Shown piece by piece: positions 54,590 to 62,806 of a DNA stretch of 64,000 nt; within the stretch, counting starts at the first letter, position 1, and each line of letters starts with the position of its first letter. The DNA lies in NCBI GenBank assembly GCA_028277765.1, contig JANQFQ010000051.1, positions 1-64,000 of the forward strand. The letters are read 5' to 3'. This stretch comes from Desulfobacterales bacterium. Lineage in GTDB: Bacteria; Desulfobacterota; Desulfobacteria; Desulfobacterales; SURF-7. The position numbers were made by a program, and so were the translations under genes. The notes under the pieces were generated by a model. That model made no database searches. It was given only the letters and a program-made list of their open reading frames with translations, and was not told where the DNA came from.

Positions 54590-57139
54590 TTACTCCTGCA
54601 CTGCAGCACCAAAACCATCACTCCCCGTAGAACTCATATCCGCCTGGATCCCGAAATCGTCGAAAAAAATGTTTGTTGAAAACACACCTGTGCCAAACGT
54701 ATGCAGACCGACTTCCGTATCTGTAAACGTTGCTGAAGGATCGGTTGTATATGTGTTTGTGCGGATAATCGTATTCAATTCATTTCCTGCGCCAAAGATA
54801 GCCAGGTCCCCATAATCAGTAGGATCGAGATCGCAATTCATTTCCCATTGAACAAGCCTGAAAAAATCGTTGGTTGGCTCTGTATCATCTGGATTGTCAG
54901 GGGGCCACTTTAATGTTCCGCGCGAAATGCTGCCTTTTTCATGGTCCAAGGGGTTATCGTTGGGTGTTCCCGCACCAACTGTATCACTATGATATACTTT
55001 TATATAGTTATCACGAAGCCGGAAATCCGTAACATTGGTTGAGGATGCGGTTCCATTCACTGTCAGGGCTTCTCCGGCCGCGAAAACACCGTCCAGCTTA
55101 TTCACTATAATGATTCCTGTTGCGCCGTCTGTCCACGAATCGACTGAATCAAAAACTGGTGCTTTGGATACGATTCCGCTTGCCCCGCTTGAGTTCTGGC
55201 TGATAAGATCCCCATCTTCTATGGGATTCGGGCCGGCTGTAAAAGATACTGTGGAAGCCTCTTCTACCCGGACCAGCAGGGTCGCTTCATTTATCGTTAT
55301 CGGAAAATCATTTGAATAAACCAAGACATCGTCAATATACCAGCCATCACCAGTGAAGAGACCGGCAGTAAGGTAAAAACGAATCTGGATGTTTTCGCTC
55401 GGCAGACACAAACTTATGTCGACCTCACGCTTTACCCAGCCACCACTTGAACCCATATATATCACTAATGGTTCTGGATCACATAGGCCACCGTCATTTA
55501 ATATATAGATCTTGCCGAAGTCAAAAACAAAATCATGTTTATGCCAAAAGCTTAAAGTCACATTGTTCAACCCAGAAGTTTCTATTTCCTCTGAAGTTAT
55601 AGCGGTAGAAGAAAACGGTATACTATTGCCTGAAGGACTGTCAGTCCAGCAAGTGTCTGGACTGTGAGAATCATTTGTCGTCTGAGCCCACCAACCGGTT
55701 TTTTGCCAGCCTCCTTCATTGCACTCAATATCATCAAAAAAAAGTTCAAGGGGTATTAGCGTATTGTATGCCAGCCACTGCCACTCAGGGGTACCTCCCG
55801 GCTTATACTGCCACAGAACTATCCCAAGATCGTCTTCCAATGCTGGCGGAACAAGATCATCAGGTATCTTATCATTTACAGCGCCCGTACCGATGTAATC
55901 TCCCTGCAAAAAAGAGACTCCGTAAGAACCGTCATTGGCGCCGCCGGGCCAGCGGAAGGTTATCCCCGGCATATACGTAGCCGGCACAGCTGGATCGCAT
56001 CCCACCTTGACCTGGGCGTCATAACTTAAAAACCCGCCGGCTAACAGGTGGGCAAGAGACAGGTCTAAGTTAGATGTTGACCAATCAAAACCGATCAGGC
56101 TTCCCTCATCTGTTCCTGATCCTACGATATTTGTACTGGTTACCTTGAGTACCTTATCACTGCCAATTGTCTCAATATCATGTGATCCCTTGGCAGCTGT
56201 TTCCCATTGGGATTTGTCTTCAAATGGATCATGAAATTCGATTTTCTGAAACGTGGGCAACGGTACATGATAGATGATTTTACGGACCGCCTCGACAGAT
56301 CCATGGCCGTATGTGCCGGTTGAATGGAGCTTGACAAACTGCTGGAGGACAATATCATCTCCCGCCCCAATGGAAAATGGCGCCATGGTGTCGCTTTCAG
56401 GATCCTCTATCCTTGTTAGGAGATGATTGTCATCATCCCGTTTCTCATAAGCGTAAAAACGGCCGCCAATTTCAACAGTACCGTTGTAAGCTGGAAAAGC
56501 CCCTGCAGATCCAGCCTGAAATTCGAGGGAATCCCCTTTGTTTATGGTCTGTCCGGACGCACTTTCAGCAACCGGTAGGACATATGAATCTTCCGGTATA
56601 GATACAGCCAGCGCAGAAACGATAAAAGTGATGTTCAAGCCGGCTGTACTGGCTGATGTGTATGTGAGGACCTCATTTAAGCCTTTGGCATTATTCAATA
56701 CTTTCAGGCGTCCCCCGCCAGCAGGAAAAGTGAACGGGTCTTCAGCAGACAGCCCGCCTTTGATAGCAGCACTGAAACTGGTGGCCCCAGCAGAAACATC
56801 AGCGCTGGTTACCAGGTAATACGGATAAATGCTTAAATCAAAACTCCCGTCATTATTACCAAATACATATGGCGCGCTGTCATGCATGGCCTTTAAAATA
56901 TCATCACTTGTGTTCCTGCCGGCTGTTCCATATTCCCTGTCAGCAAACCTGTAACCCGACTCAGCAAGATAGTACGCTCTGGTGGAACTGTTCGCCCATA
57001 GCTGATTGAACATGGATGTAGACGTCAGGGAGACAACGGTCGCGCACAGAATCGCAAAAATAACAAGGATCACGATAAAACCGATCAGCACGGCCCCTTT
57101 ATTTTTATTGGAAACAATCTTTATAATGCAGTTCTTCAT
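54590..57139 (-). CDS. Giant pseudopilin-like protein with beta-sandwich domain
   Basis: 849 residues. The N-terminus (KNKGAVLIGFIVILVIFAIL) is a type IV pilin-like leader with a glycine cleavage site. The mature N-terminal helix continues AYYLAESGYRFADREYGTAG, as in PilX/GspK-like minor pseudopilins, but the protein is about three times their size. Around residues 490-615 lies a beta-sandwich of the immune-inhibitor A/MAM-like type (LSFWHKHDFVFDFGK...GDGWYIDDVLVYSND). It could be the tip of a pseudopilus, carrying a binding domain. It overlaps the previous gene by four bases (ATGA) and is the last gene of the cluster. Adhesion or secretion is inferred. Confidence 0.72.
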   Translation of the reverse strand: MKNCIIKIVSNKNKGAVLIGFIVILVIFAILCATVVSLTSTSMFNQLWANSSTRAYYLAESGYRFADREYGTAGRNTSDDILKAMHDSAPYVFGNNDGSFDLSIYPYYLVTSADVSAGATSFSAAIKGGLSAEDPFTFPAGGGRLKVLNNAKGLNEVLTYTSASTAGLNITFIVSALAVSIPEDSYVLPVAESASGQTINKGDSLEFQAGSAGAFPAYNGTVEIGGRFYAYEKRDDDNHLLTRIEDPESDTMAPFSIGAGDDIVLQQFVKLHSTGTYGHGSVEAVRKIIYHVPLPTFQKIEFHDPFEDKSQWETAAKGSHDIETIGSDKVLKVTSTNIVGSGTDEGSLIGFDWSTSNLDLSLAHLLAGGFLSYDAQVKVGCDPAVPATYMPGITFRWPGGANDGSYGVSFLQGDYIGTGAVNDKIPDDLVPPALEDDLGIVLWQYKPGGTPEWQWLAYNTLIPLELFFDDIECNEGGWQKTGWWAQTTNDSHSPDTCWTDSPSGNSIPFSSTAITSEEIETSGLNNVTLSFWHKHDFVFDFGKIYILNDGGLCDPEPLVIYMGSSGGWVKREVDISLCLPSENIQIRFYLTAGLFTGDGWYIDDVLVYSNDFPITINEATLLVRVEEASTVSFTAGPNPIEDGDLISQNSSGASGIVSKAPVFDSVDSWTDGATGIIIVNKLDGVFAAGEALTVNGTASSTNVTDFRLRDNYIKVYHSDTVGAGTPNDNPLDHEKGSISRGTLKWPPDNPDDTEPTNDFFRLVQWEMNCDLDPTDYGDLAIFGAGNELNTIIRTNTYTTDPSATFTDTEVGLHTFGTGVFSTNIFFDDFGIQADMSSTGSDGFGAAVQE

Positions 57140-57669
57140 CTGTTTCTCGGGCAGATTCTAGTGGTAAATGTCCTGTTGTCACCACCATCAGAGCGTGTCA
57201 TGACAAATGTTATTTCAATTTCGTCAAGGTCCTTTATGCTGTCCGAACCAGCATCCCAGGCTCCGGAATCCTTGTAAAAGTTCAAAACAAAACCTTCATT
57301 ACTGTCTAAAATGCTGTCAATAAGCGTATCCCCGCTGCCGGTTATACTGGTGGCGTCATCGGCAAGATCAAACAATTGTATCTCAGTACTTGACCGCGCT
57401 ATGGCATGTCGTCCGGTAACATCGTCGTATATGATAAAGGCGTCTGTACTGAAATTTTCATCTTCTATATGGCGAACTTCCATTAATTCAATGCTCAGTC
57501 TGGCCATGGTCAGCCGGGCTTTTTGCGCCATCTGGGTGTTTAATTTGGTAAACTGGTACCCTTTAGCGAATGTGACAATACCGAAACCGGCAATGGTTGC
57601 CATGATTCCTGCTATTAACATGACCGAAATGATTTCAATTAATGTAAAGCCTGATTCCCTGTTCATCAA
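57136..57669 (-). CDS. Type II/IV pseudopilin-like protein (GspJ/PilW-like)
   Basis: 177 residues with the prepilin signature SGFTLIEIISVMLIAGIMAT: a Gly-Phe cleavage site, then a conserved Glu5 and a hydrophobic helix. The soluble part is unfamiliar and contains LARSSTEIQLFDLADDATSI-like beta strands. Placement directly before the giant pseudopilin resembles the GspJ-GspK order in type II secretion operons. Two start codons in tandem (MM) are possible. The stop overlaps the next gene by four bases. Confidence 0.85.
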   Translation of the reverse strand: MMNRESGFTLIEIISVMLIAGIMATIAGFGIVTFAKGYQFTKLNTQMAQKARLTMARLSIELMEVRHIEDENFSTDAFIIYDDVTGRHAIARSSTEIQLFDLADDATSITGSGDTLIDSILDSNEGFVLNFYKDSGAWDAGSDSIKDLDEIEITFVMTRSDGGDNRTFTTRICPRNR

Positions 57670-57703
57670 TTATCACCCGACCGGCATAACCGGTTATTTA
57701 GTG

Positions 57704-58102
57704 CTATTCTGTAAACAGCACGGTTAATGACTGGTCATTAAAGGATATGGTTATCTTTAACATATCATTATCACCTGACGCATCCGGTATCTCATTCACC
57801 CCTGAAAATTTGATATATGCGGAAGTCTTAACCGTATAATCACCATAATTACCACTTTCAACATCACTTTTTATCTGTGTAAGGGCAACACCATCCCTAT
57901 AGTCTGCTGTGATTTTCTCCATCACCTGGTTCAATGAAAATGTATCTTGTGCCATTGTAACCGGCACAGAGCTTTGGATCATTCCGGAACCCATGACCTG
58001 AACCAGCATGGCTCCCAGAATAGAGACAAGGACCAGGGTAATGATAATCTCCAGCAGAGTGAAACCTTTCTGAGAATATTGATGTGCTGAATCATTTTTC
58101 AT
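57704..58102 (-). CDS. Pseudopilin-like protein (GspI/PilV-like)
   Basis: 132 residues. The prepilin leader MKNDSAHQYSQKG is cleaved before FTLLEIIITLVLVSILGAML, with Glu5. The short soluble part (DYRDGVALTQIKSDVESG...) suits a minor pseudopilin. It overlaps the upstream pseudopilin gene by four bases and precedes the next by 34 bases. Together these genes have the usual H-I-J-K order of a pseudopilus. Confidence 0.82.
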   Translation of the reverse strand: MKNDSAHQYSQKGFTLLEIIITLVLVSILGAMLVQVMGSGMIQSSVPVTMAQDTFSLNQVMEKITADYRDGVALTQIKSDVESGNYGDYTVKTSAYIKFSGVNEIPDASGDNDMLKITISFNDQSLTVLFTE

Positions 58103-58572
58103 GGTATAAAACCGGTGTTCTGTGTAATGGTTATTGATGGATTGTCGGAACCAAGATCGATGACGGTTCCTCCCTCAGTATACGTGCCTCCGCTAAAAAT
58201 ATAGGGTATTCCCTTGTAATCAAAAGAGATCGTCATGGGCGTAACACTTATTCCAGATGTAAATGCCAGGATGTCACTCCCTTCGCCAGGCAGGCGTTTA
58301 ATATCAGCTGCATCAGGGCCGTCATCATCTGAATCCTTTATCAGTGTATAGCCGGTGTCTGTAAAATCGATGCCCCATTTCACATTGGTTGACATGGCTC
58401 TGGTTTGGGCATAACGAAGATGTGATTTGATGACCTCGGCCTGTGCGATGACCTCTGTTTCCGTATTCCATATGCGGCTGACAACAACAGCGGTTATCAC
58501 ACTCAGTATAAATAGTACGGAGATCACTTCAATCAATGTAAAACCGGATATTTTGGTTCTGCAAGGGCTCAT
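58099..58572 (-). CDS. GspH/FimT-like pseudopilin
   Basis: 157 residues. It has the prepilin signature SGFTLIEVISVLFILSVITA, then a soluble part with IKSHLRYAQTRAMSTNVKWG, typical of GspH/FimT-like minor pilins. A beta-rich C-terminus follows (AFTSGISVTPMTISFDYKGI). It is the first gene of the four-gene pseudopilin run, all overlapping or nearly so. The ATG at 58572 lies about 120 bases after the TMTC-like gene's stop. Confidence 0.88.
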   Translation of the reverse strand: MSPCRTKISGFTLIEVISVLFILSVITAVVVSRIWNTETEVIAQAEVIKSHLRYAQTRAMSTNVKWGIDFTDTGYTLIKDSDDDGPDAADIKRLPGEGSDILAFTSGISVTPMTISFDYKGIPYIFSGGTYTEGGTVIDLGSDNPSITITQNTGFIP

Positions 58573-58691
58573 TATTATTCCACTGATGAAATAGACATCT
58601 TTGATGTTATAACTTAATATAATACAAGAAATATGAGATTCTGTCCAATATTAAAGCGTTATACCACATCTTTCACAAGGCGGGCGCGCCC

Positions 58692-60395
58692 CTACCTATC
58701 AGGGATTTTTCTTGCATTGATTTTATTTAGGACATCATTAAGGTTGTTTTTAAACTCAGGTGAATCCGGTTTCAGGCTGACGGCTTTTCTTAAATATTGT
58801 TCAGCTAGATTCAACTGGTTCTTTTTAATGAAAATGACACCGATTGCGTTAATGGCACTTGGATTGTCAGGTCTGAATTCGAGAGATTTAAAGAACTGCT
58901 CAAGTGCTTTGTCCTGGTCATCCATAAAAAGATAAAAGGACCCCAGATTAAAATGGGATCTGTACTTTTGATCAATCCTGGCGCTCGATCTGCCTGATAA
59001 AGCCTTTTTCATTTCAGAAAGGCTCTGATTATAAAAGCCGGCTAAAAACAGTGCTCGACCGAGTTCGTGGTGTGTACGGTTCAGACCGGGCGCTTTTTTT
59101 ACGTTATCATTCCAGAATAGAATACTGTCTTTAAAAACAATGTTTCGCATATACGTTGTATGGCCCTGGGCTGATAGAAATATAATAATAGTTGTCAACA
59201 GTAAATAATGCACAGTTTTCTTATAAGAAAAATAATCCATGAGAAAAACCATCGCAGATGCAGGCAGCACAAAAAATAGCATGGAAGGGATGTAGTTCCT
59301 GTGTTCAAAAATTATTTCCAGGGGAAGAAACGAGCTTTCAATAAGATGGTTAATAAAGAAAAAAATGATGCAAAAGGCAAATACAGGAGCGCGTCCACGG
59401 ATTTTTATTGATATTACGGTTATCAGCAGGATACTTGCGATCGCCGGCAAGGTATTCCACGGTAGAAAAACTGACCGGGATATTTCAACATCGTGAAGAA
59501 ACGTAAAGTTTGAACTCACGGGATACAAAAGCTGATACATATAAAAAAAGATTACCCTTGGCTCTGTCAGCAACCGTTCATATAATGTAAAGGGCCGGAT
59601 GGCATATCCGCTTAATATATCAAAATAGTAAACAAAAAAAAGGCCGGCAGCGCCCAGGGCTATTATGGCGGTTATGATCTGCTTTTGGTTATTTTTGTGA
59701 TTCTCCGGACGGGTTCCTTGGATAATAAACAGCTCGAAAAGCAGGATACTGACAGGAAGCATGGCAGCGTTCTGTTTGCAGGCAATCGATAGAACCGCGG
59801 CAATTCCGCACAGGATATAAACCAGAAGAGATTTCTTAAAGGCTGTTTCGATTCTTGCCGTTACATAAAGGAGCATTGACAGAATATAGAACATGCCTGC
59901 CATGCTTGTCATTCTTTGAACAATATATGTGACACTGGTTACCTGAACAGGATGAGTCGCCCATAAAAAAGTAGAAAGAAGGGAAATTGCATAGGTCTGT
60001 TTTCTATAAAATTCATCTGTATTTGTAAGCCGCAGGGTGCTGTATAGAAACATAAAAAGAAAAATTGCGGAAAGATAATGAATGGTAAAGTTTACCGCGT
60101 GATATCCAAACACACGGGTGCCTCCGGCATAATAATTGAACCCAAACGTAAAGTATACAACGGGTCTTCCCCAGAAACCATGATATTTGTCTATTCCCTG
60201 AGCAGCTGTTTTAATGTCTTTCCATGACAGGGATGTTAAGTGTACATTGGGATTATTAACAATGTTGGCATAATCATCAAAATGCCATGTGCCGTTAAAA
60301 CTATTGCTGTAAACAATGACAAGGGCTATCAGTAGAGAGCTGAACGCGAATATGTATTTCTGTAAGGTATTGCCGGGTTTTGATTTTTTTTTCAT
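58692..60395 (-). CDS. TMTC-like multipass membrane protein with TPR repeats
   Basis: 567 residues. About 10 membrane helices in residues 10-400, with a GT-C-like first loop (FDDYANIVNNPNVHLTSLSW and WGRPVVYFTFGFNYY), then four tetratricopeptide repeats (RSHFNLGSFYLFMDDQDKAL; AINAIGVIFIKKNQLNLAEQ). This matches the TMTC/PMT-like layout seen in bacteria and animals, which are putative O-mannosyltransferases. It lies between the GspG-like gene and the other pseudopilins and might glycosylate pilins or the giant pseudopilin. That role is inference. Confidence 0.78.
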   Translation of the reverse strand: MKKKSKPGNTLQKYIFAFSSLLIALVIVYSNSFNGTWHFDDYANIVNNPNVHLTSLSWKDIKTAAQGIDKYHGFWGRPVVYFTFGFNYYAGGTRVFGYHAVNFTIHYLSAIFLFMFLYSTLRLTNTDEFYRKQTYAISLLSTFLWATHPVQVTSVTYIVQRMTSMAGMFYILSMLLYVTARIETAFKKSLLVYILCGIAAVLSIACKQNAAMLPVSILLFELFIIQGTRPENHKNNQKQIITAIIALGAAGLFFVYYFDILSGYAIRPFTLYERLLTEPRVIFFYMYQLLYPVSSNFTFLHDVEISRSVFLPWNTLPAIASILLITVISIKIRGRAPVFAFCIIFFFINHLIESSFLPLEIIFEHRNYIPSMLFFVLPASAMVFLMDYFSYKKTVHYLLLTTIIIFLSAQGHTTYMRNIVFKDSILFWNDNVKKAPGLNRTHHELGRALFLAGFYNQSLSEMKKALSGRSSARIDQKYRSHFNLGSFYLFMDDQDKALEQFFKSLEFRPDNPSAINAIGVIFIKKNQLNLAEQYLRKAVSLKPDSPEFKNNLNDVLNKINARKIPDR

Positions 60396-60439
60396 AGGAT
60401 AAGCCGTACAGGCAACTGCATGTCTGCAATACTTATATA

Positions 60440-60606
60440 TCGTATCCTAAATTGTAGGAGCGAACCTTGTTCGCCTAACACAAGGCCAGAAAACTGTGGG
60501 CACAGCTCACCCTACGAAATTGGTACCCAAAACCGTATACCTCTCGTAGAGTGGGCTGTGCCCACAGTTCATCTGCGAAAAAAACAGAATATTGGGTTAA
60601 GCTATA
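60440..60606. repeat. Intergenic GTAGGAGCGAA and CTGTGGGCACAGC inverted repeats
   Basis: AACTGTGGGCACAGCTCACC... (60492-60517) and its inverse TCGTAGAGTGGGCTGTGCCC... (60544-60569) match at 24 of 26 bases. A short TGTAGGAGCGAACCTTGTTC / GTTCGCC element precedes them at about 60454. It is the same general type as the repeats at 42170 and 18101. Confidence 0.75.
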
Positions 60607-61017
60607 TTAGTCATGTTTCGGTTTGGGTACTGTCTGCTGTCCAGCATCATAAGGATTTTTTGTATGGTCATTGGGGTCTGGAAAGTAGGTTAAATCAAAT
60701 GTTATATTATCCGGATCCGTGGCAAAGTCCCAGTTTGTGATCTCAAAATCATCTCCCAGGTCAATGTCAACCGAATCCGAAGGATAAGTAATAGCTGCCG
60801 GAGCAACACCGTCGAGAAGCCGTTTCGCGAACAACTGGTTCACGCGTACCTTTATTTCGGACAGGGCGGTGTAAACCGCCTTTTCTTTTGCCCTGGTTTG
60901 CAGGTCAAAAAACTTTGGTACAGCAACTGCGGCCAGAATTCCCATGATAACCAGAACCGCGATAATCTCAATCAGTGTGAAACCGTCTTCATTTCTAAAG
61001 TTATTCCTCTTTTTCAT
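60607..61017 (-). CDS. GspG-like major pseudopilin / type IV pilin
   Basis: 136 residues. It has a prepilin leader (MKKRNNFRNEDG) cleaved before FTLIEIIAVLVIMGILAAVA, Glu5, and VPKFFDLQTRAKEKAVYTAL, the usual continuing helix of GspG/PilA-like pilins. The short C-terminal part (DGVAPAAITYPSDSV...) is beta-rich. AAACGGAGGAAAT precedes the ATG. It stands behind a near-consensus sigma-54 promoter and next to a sigma-54 activator gene. It likely forms the shaft of the pseudopilus, with the genes at 54590-58572 as minor subunits. Confidence 0.9.
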   Translation of the reverse strand: MKKRNNFRNEDGFTLIEIIAVLVIMGILAAVAVPKFFDLQTRAKEKAVYTALSEIKVRVNQLFAKRLLDGVAPAAITYPSDSVDIDLGDDFEITNWDFATDPDNITFDLTYFPDPNDHTKNPYDAGQQTVPKPKHD

Positions 61018-61061
61018 GTGATATTTCCTCCGTTTAATATTAAATTTAATCTTTTAAATGA

Positions 61062-61076
61062 GCACAATATGTGCCA
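61062..61076 (-). promoter_or_regulatory. Sigma-54 (-24/-12) promoter of the GspG-like pilin
   Basis: On the minus strand, TTGGCACATATTGTGCT contains TGGCAC at -24 and GTGC at -12, with exactly ten bases between GG and GC. The match to TGGCACGNNNNTTGC is nearly complete. It lies about 45 bases before the pilin ATG and just downstream of the sigma-54 activator gene. The element is also palindromic (GCACAATATGTGC). Confidence 0.85.
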
Positions 61077-61402
61077 AAAGCATTTTTCCTATATATTTTT
61101 ATTAAAGAAAACAAGCCCTAACAGCTTGTGCCCACGTATTCCATTGAAAATATTATGTTTTTTAGCGCAAGGCATTGTGTCGGAAAATTAGTTGATTTCA
61201 TTAAACATTTTACTGAAAAAAGAGAAGAAACAATTAAGCTACAAATATTGTAAGCAGTAAAAAAGAATACTACAAAATTTGAACAATCATCTGTATTAAC
61301 CAGCACAATTTGTAGATGTCTGATTTATGTAAAAAAAAGAAATAGTTAAATTTGAATGGGATAATCGTTAAATATATGTTTGCAGATGAATACCAGTAAT
61401 CG
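61077..61402. other. Intergenic region upstream of the pilin promoter
   Basis: About 325 AT-rich bases between the activator gene and the sigma-54 promoter. The activator's binding sites should be here, but no clear inverted repeat was found by eye. Confidence 0.4.
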
Positions 61403-62746
61403 CTATGTTTTCTTTACCTTGAATTCACGAATATCAATATTATGTTTTTTTATCCTATGTAAAAGGCTCCTGGCATTTATACCAAGAATTTTTGCTGCTT
61501 CTACCTGAACCCCATCGGTCTTTTTAAGGGCGTCGATGACCATTCTTTTTTCAAATTCATTTAACTGATCGTCCAGTGAAGATCCATCTGACAGCACCCC
61601 GAAACTATCTGTTTCTGGTATTATATCATCATTCTGCTTGGTGATTGATGGTGCCAGGTCAGCAACCTCAAGCTTGTTGTCCTTACAAATAACCGCTGCC
61701 CTCTCAATTGTATTCTGCAGCTCCCTGATATTTCCAGGCCACGAATAACACATCAACGCGTTCAGTGCTTCTGATGATATTTGCACGACACTTGATTGGC
61801 CTTTTAAAAAAATGTCCACCAGAAGCGGGATATCTTCCAGTCTTTCTTTCAGGGGGGGAAGATACAGGGCAAATACATTCAATCGATAAAAAAGGTCTTC
61901 CCTGAAACTCCCTTCGCTAACCATTGTTTCAATGTCTTTATTCGTGGCTGAAATAATACGAATGTCTACCTTTATGGCTTTACTCCCTCCTACCCTGGAA
62001 AATTCTCTTTCCTGGAGCACACGGAGTATCTTTCCCTGTAAGTTCAACGGCATGTCTCCAATTTCATCAAGAAAAATCATCCCCTTATCAGCCAGCTCAA
62101 ACTTCCCGATCTTACGAGATGAAGCGCCTGTAAACGCGCCTTTTTCATGACCGAACAGTTCACTTTCAAGCAGATCTGACGGAATGGCAGCACAATTAAG
62201 CGTCATAAATGGTTTTCCCTTGCGCGCACTGTGCTCATAAATACTTTTTGCCACCAGTTCCTTGCCTGTCCCGCTCTCCCCCAGTATAAGGACCGTTGAA
62301 TCCGTTGGCGCCACTTTTAATATCTGGCTCAAGACACCTCTCATGGCGCGGCTCTCACCAGTTATCTCCGGAAAAAATTTCCGGGCTTCTACCCGGCTCA
62401 ACACATCTGTCACCGTATCAAAAACCCGGGCAATCCGCTTCAACTCATCGATTTCAGTATCCTGTACATTGGCGATGTTTTGGCTAGAAACAGCTGGCGT
62501 GCTAAGCGCTTTTTCCACAAATTTCTGGACAGGCCGCAAAAGAAGCCACAGCACAATCAGACCAATGACAAAAGCGATGAACACAATCATTCCTACCCAG
62601 ACAAAAAAAGGTCCCAGCAGGTCCACGCCATGACGGATATTAGATTCCGCAACCCAATAAGAAACAATCGCCGACAGGATGGAAAGGCCGGCAATAATAA
62701 CCGGAACAATAATGTAAAGGCTGATGTTAAATCTAATCTGTTTCAT
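61403..62746 (-). CDS. Membrane-anchored sigma-54-dependent activator
   Basis: 447 residues. Two N-terminal membrane helices (residues 8-30 and 45-70) with a short HAMP-like linker, and no receiver domain, lead to a sigma-54 AAA+ domain with Walker A GESGTGKE, the GAFTGA loop and Walker B MIFLDEIGD. A Fis-type HTH ends the protein (AAKILGINARSLLHRIKKHN). Membrane anchoring of such an activator is uncommon: the short periplasmic loop or the membrane itself may sense a signal. It probably drives the sigma-54 promoter of the GspG-like pilin, which lies about 330 bases downstream. Confidence 0.93.
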   Translation of the reverse strand: MKQIRFNISLYIIVPVIIAGLSILSAIVSYWVAESNIRHGVDLLGPFFVWVGMIVFIAFVIGLIVLWLLLRPVQKFVEKALSTPAVSSQNIANVQDTEIDELKRIARVFDTVTDVLSRVEARKFFPEITGESRAMRGVLSQILKVAPTDSTVLILGESGTGKELVAKSIYEHSARKGKPFMTLNCAAIPSDLLESELFGHEKGAFTGASSRKIGKFELADKGMIFLDEIGDMPLNLQGKILRVLQEREFSRVGGSKAIKVDIRIISATNKDIETMVSEGSFREDLFYRLNVFALYLPPLKERLEDIPLLVDIFLKGQSSVVQISSEALNALMCYSWPGNIRELQNTIERAAVICKDNKLEVADLAPSITKQNDDIIPETDSFGVLSDGSSLDDQLNEFEKRMVIDALKKTDGVQVEAAKILGINARSLLHRIKKHNIDIREFKVKKT

Positions 62747-62806
62747 AATTTTTCCATTATAAATATTTTTTTATTATCTGGATAATCAACATCTCGATCC
62801 AGGCCC

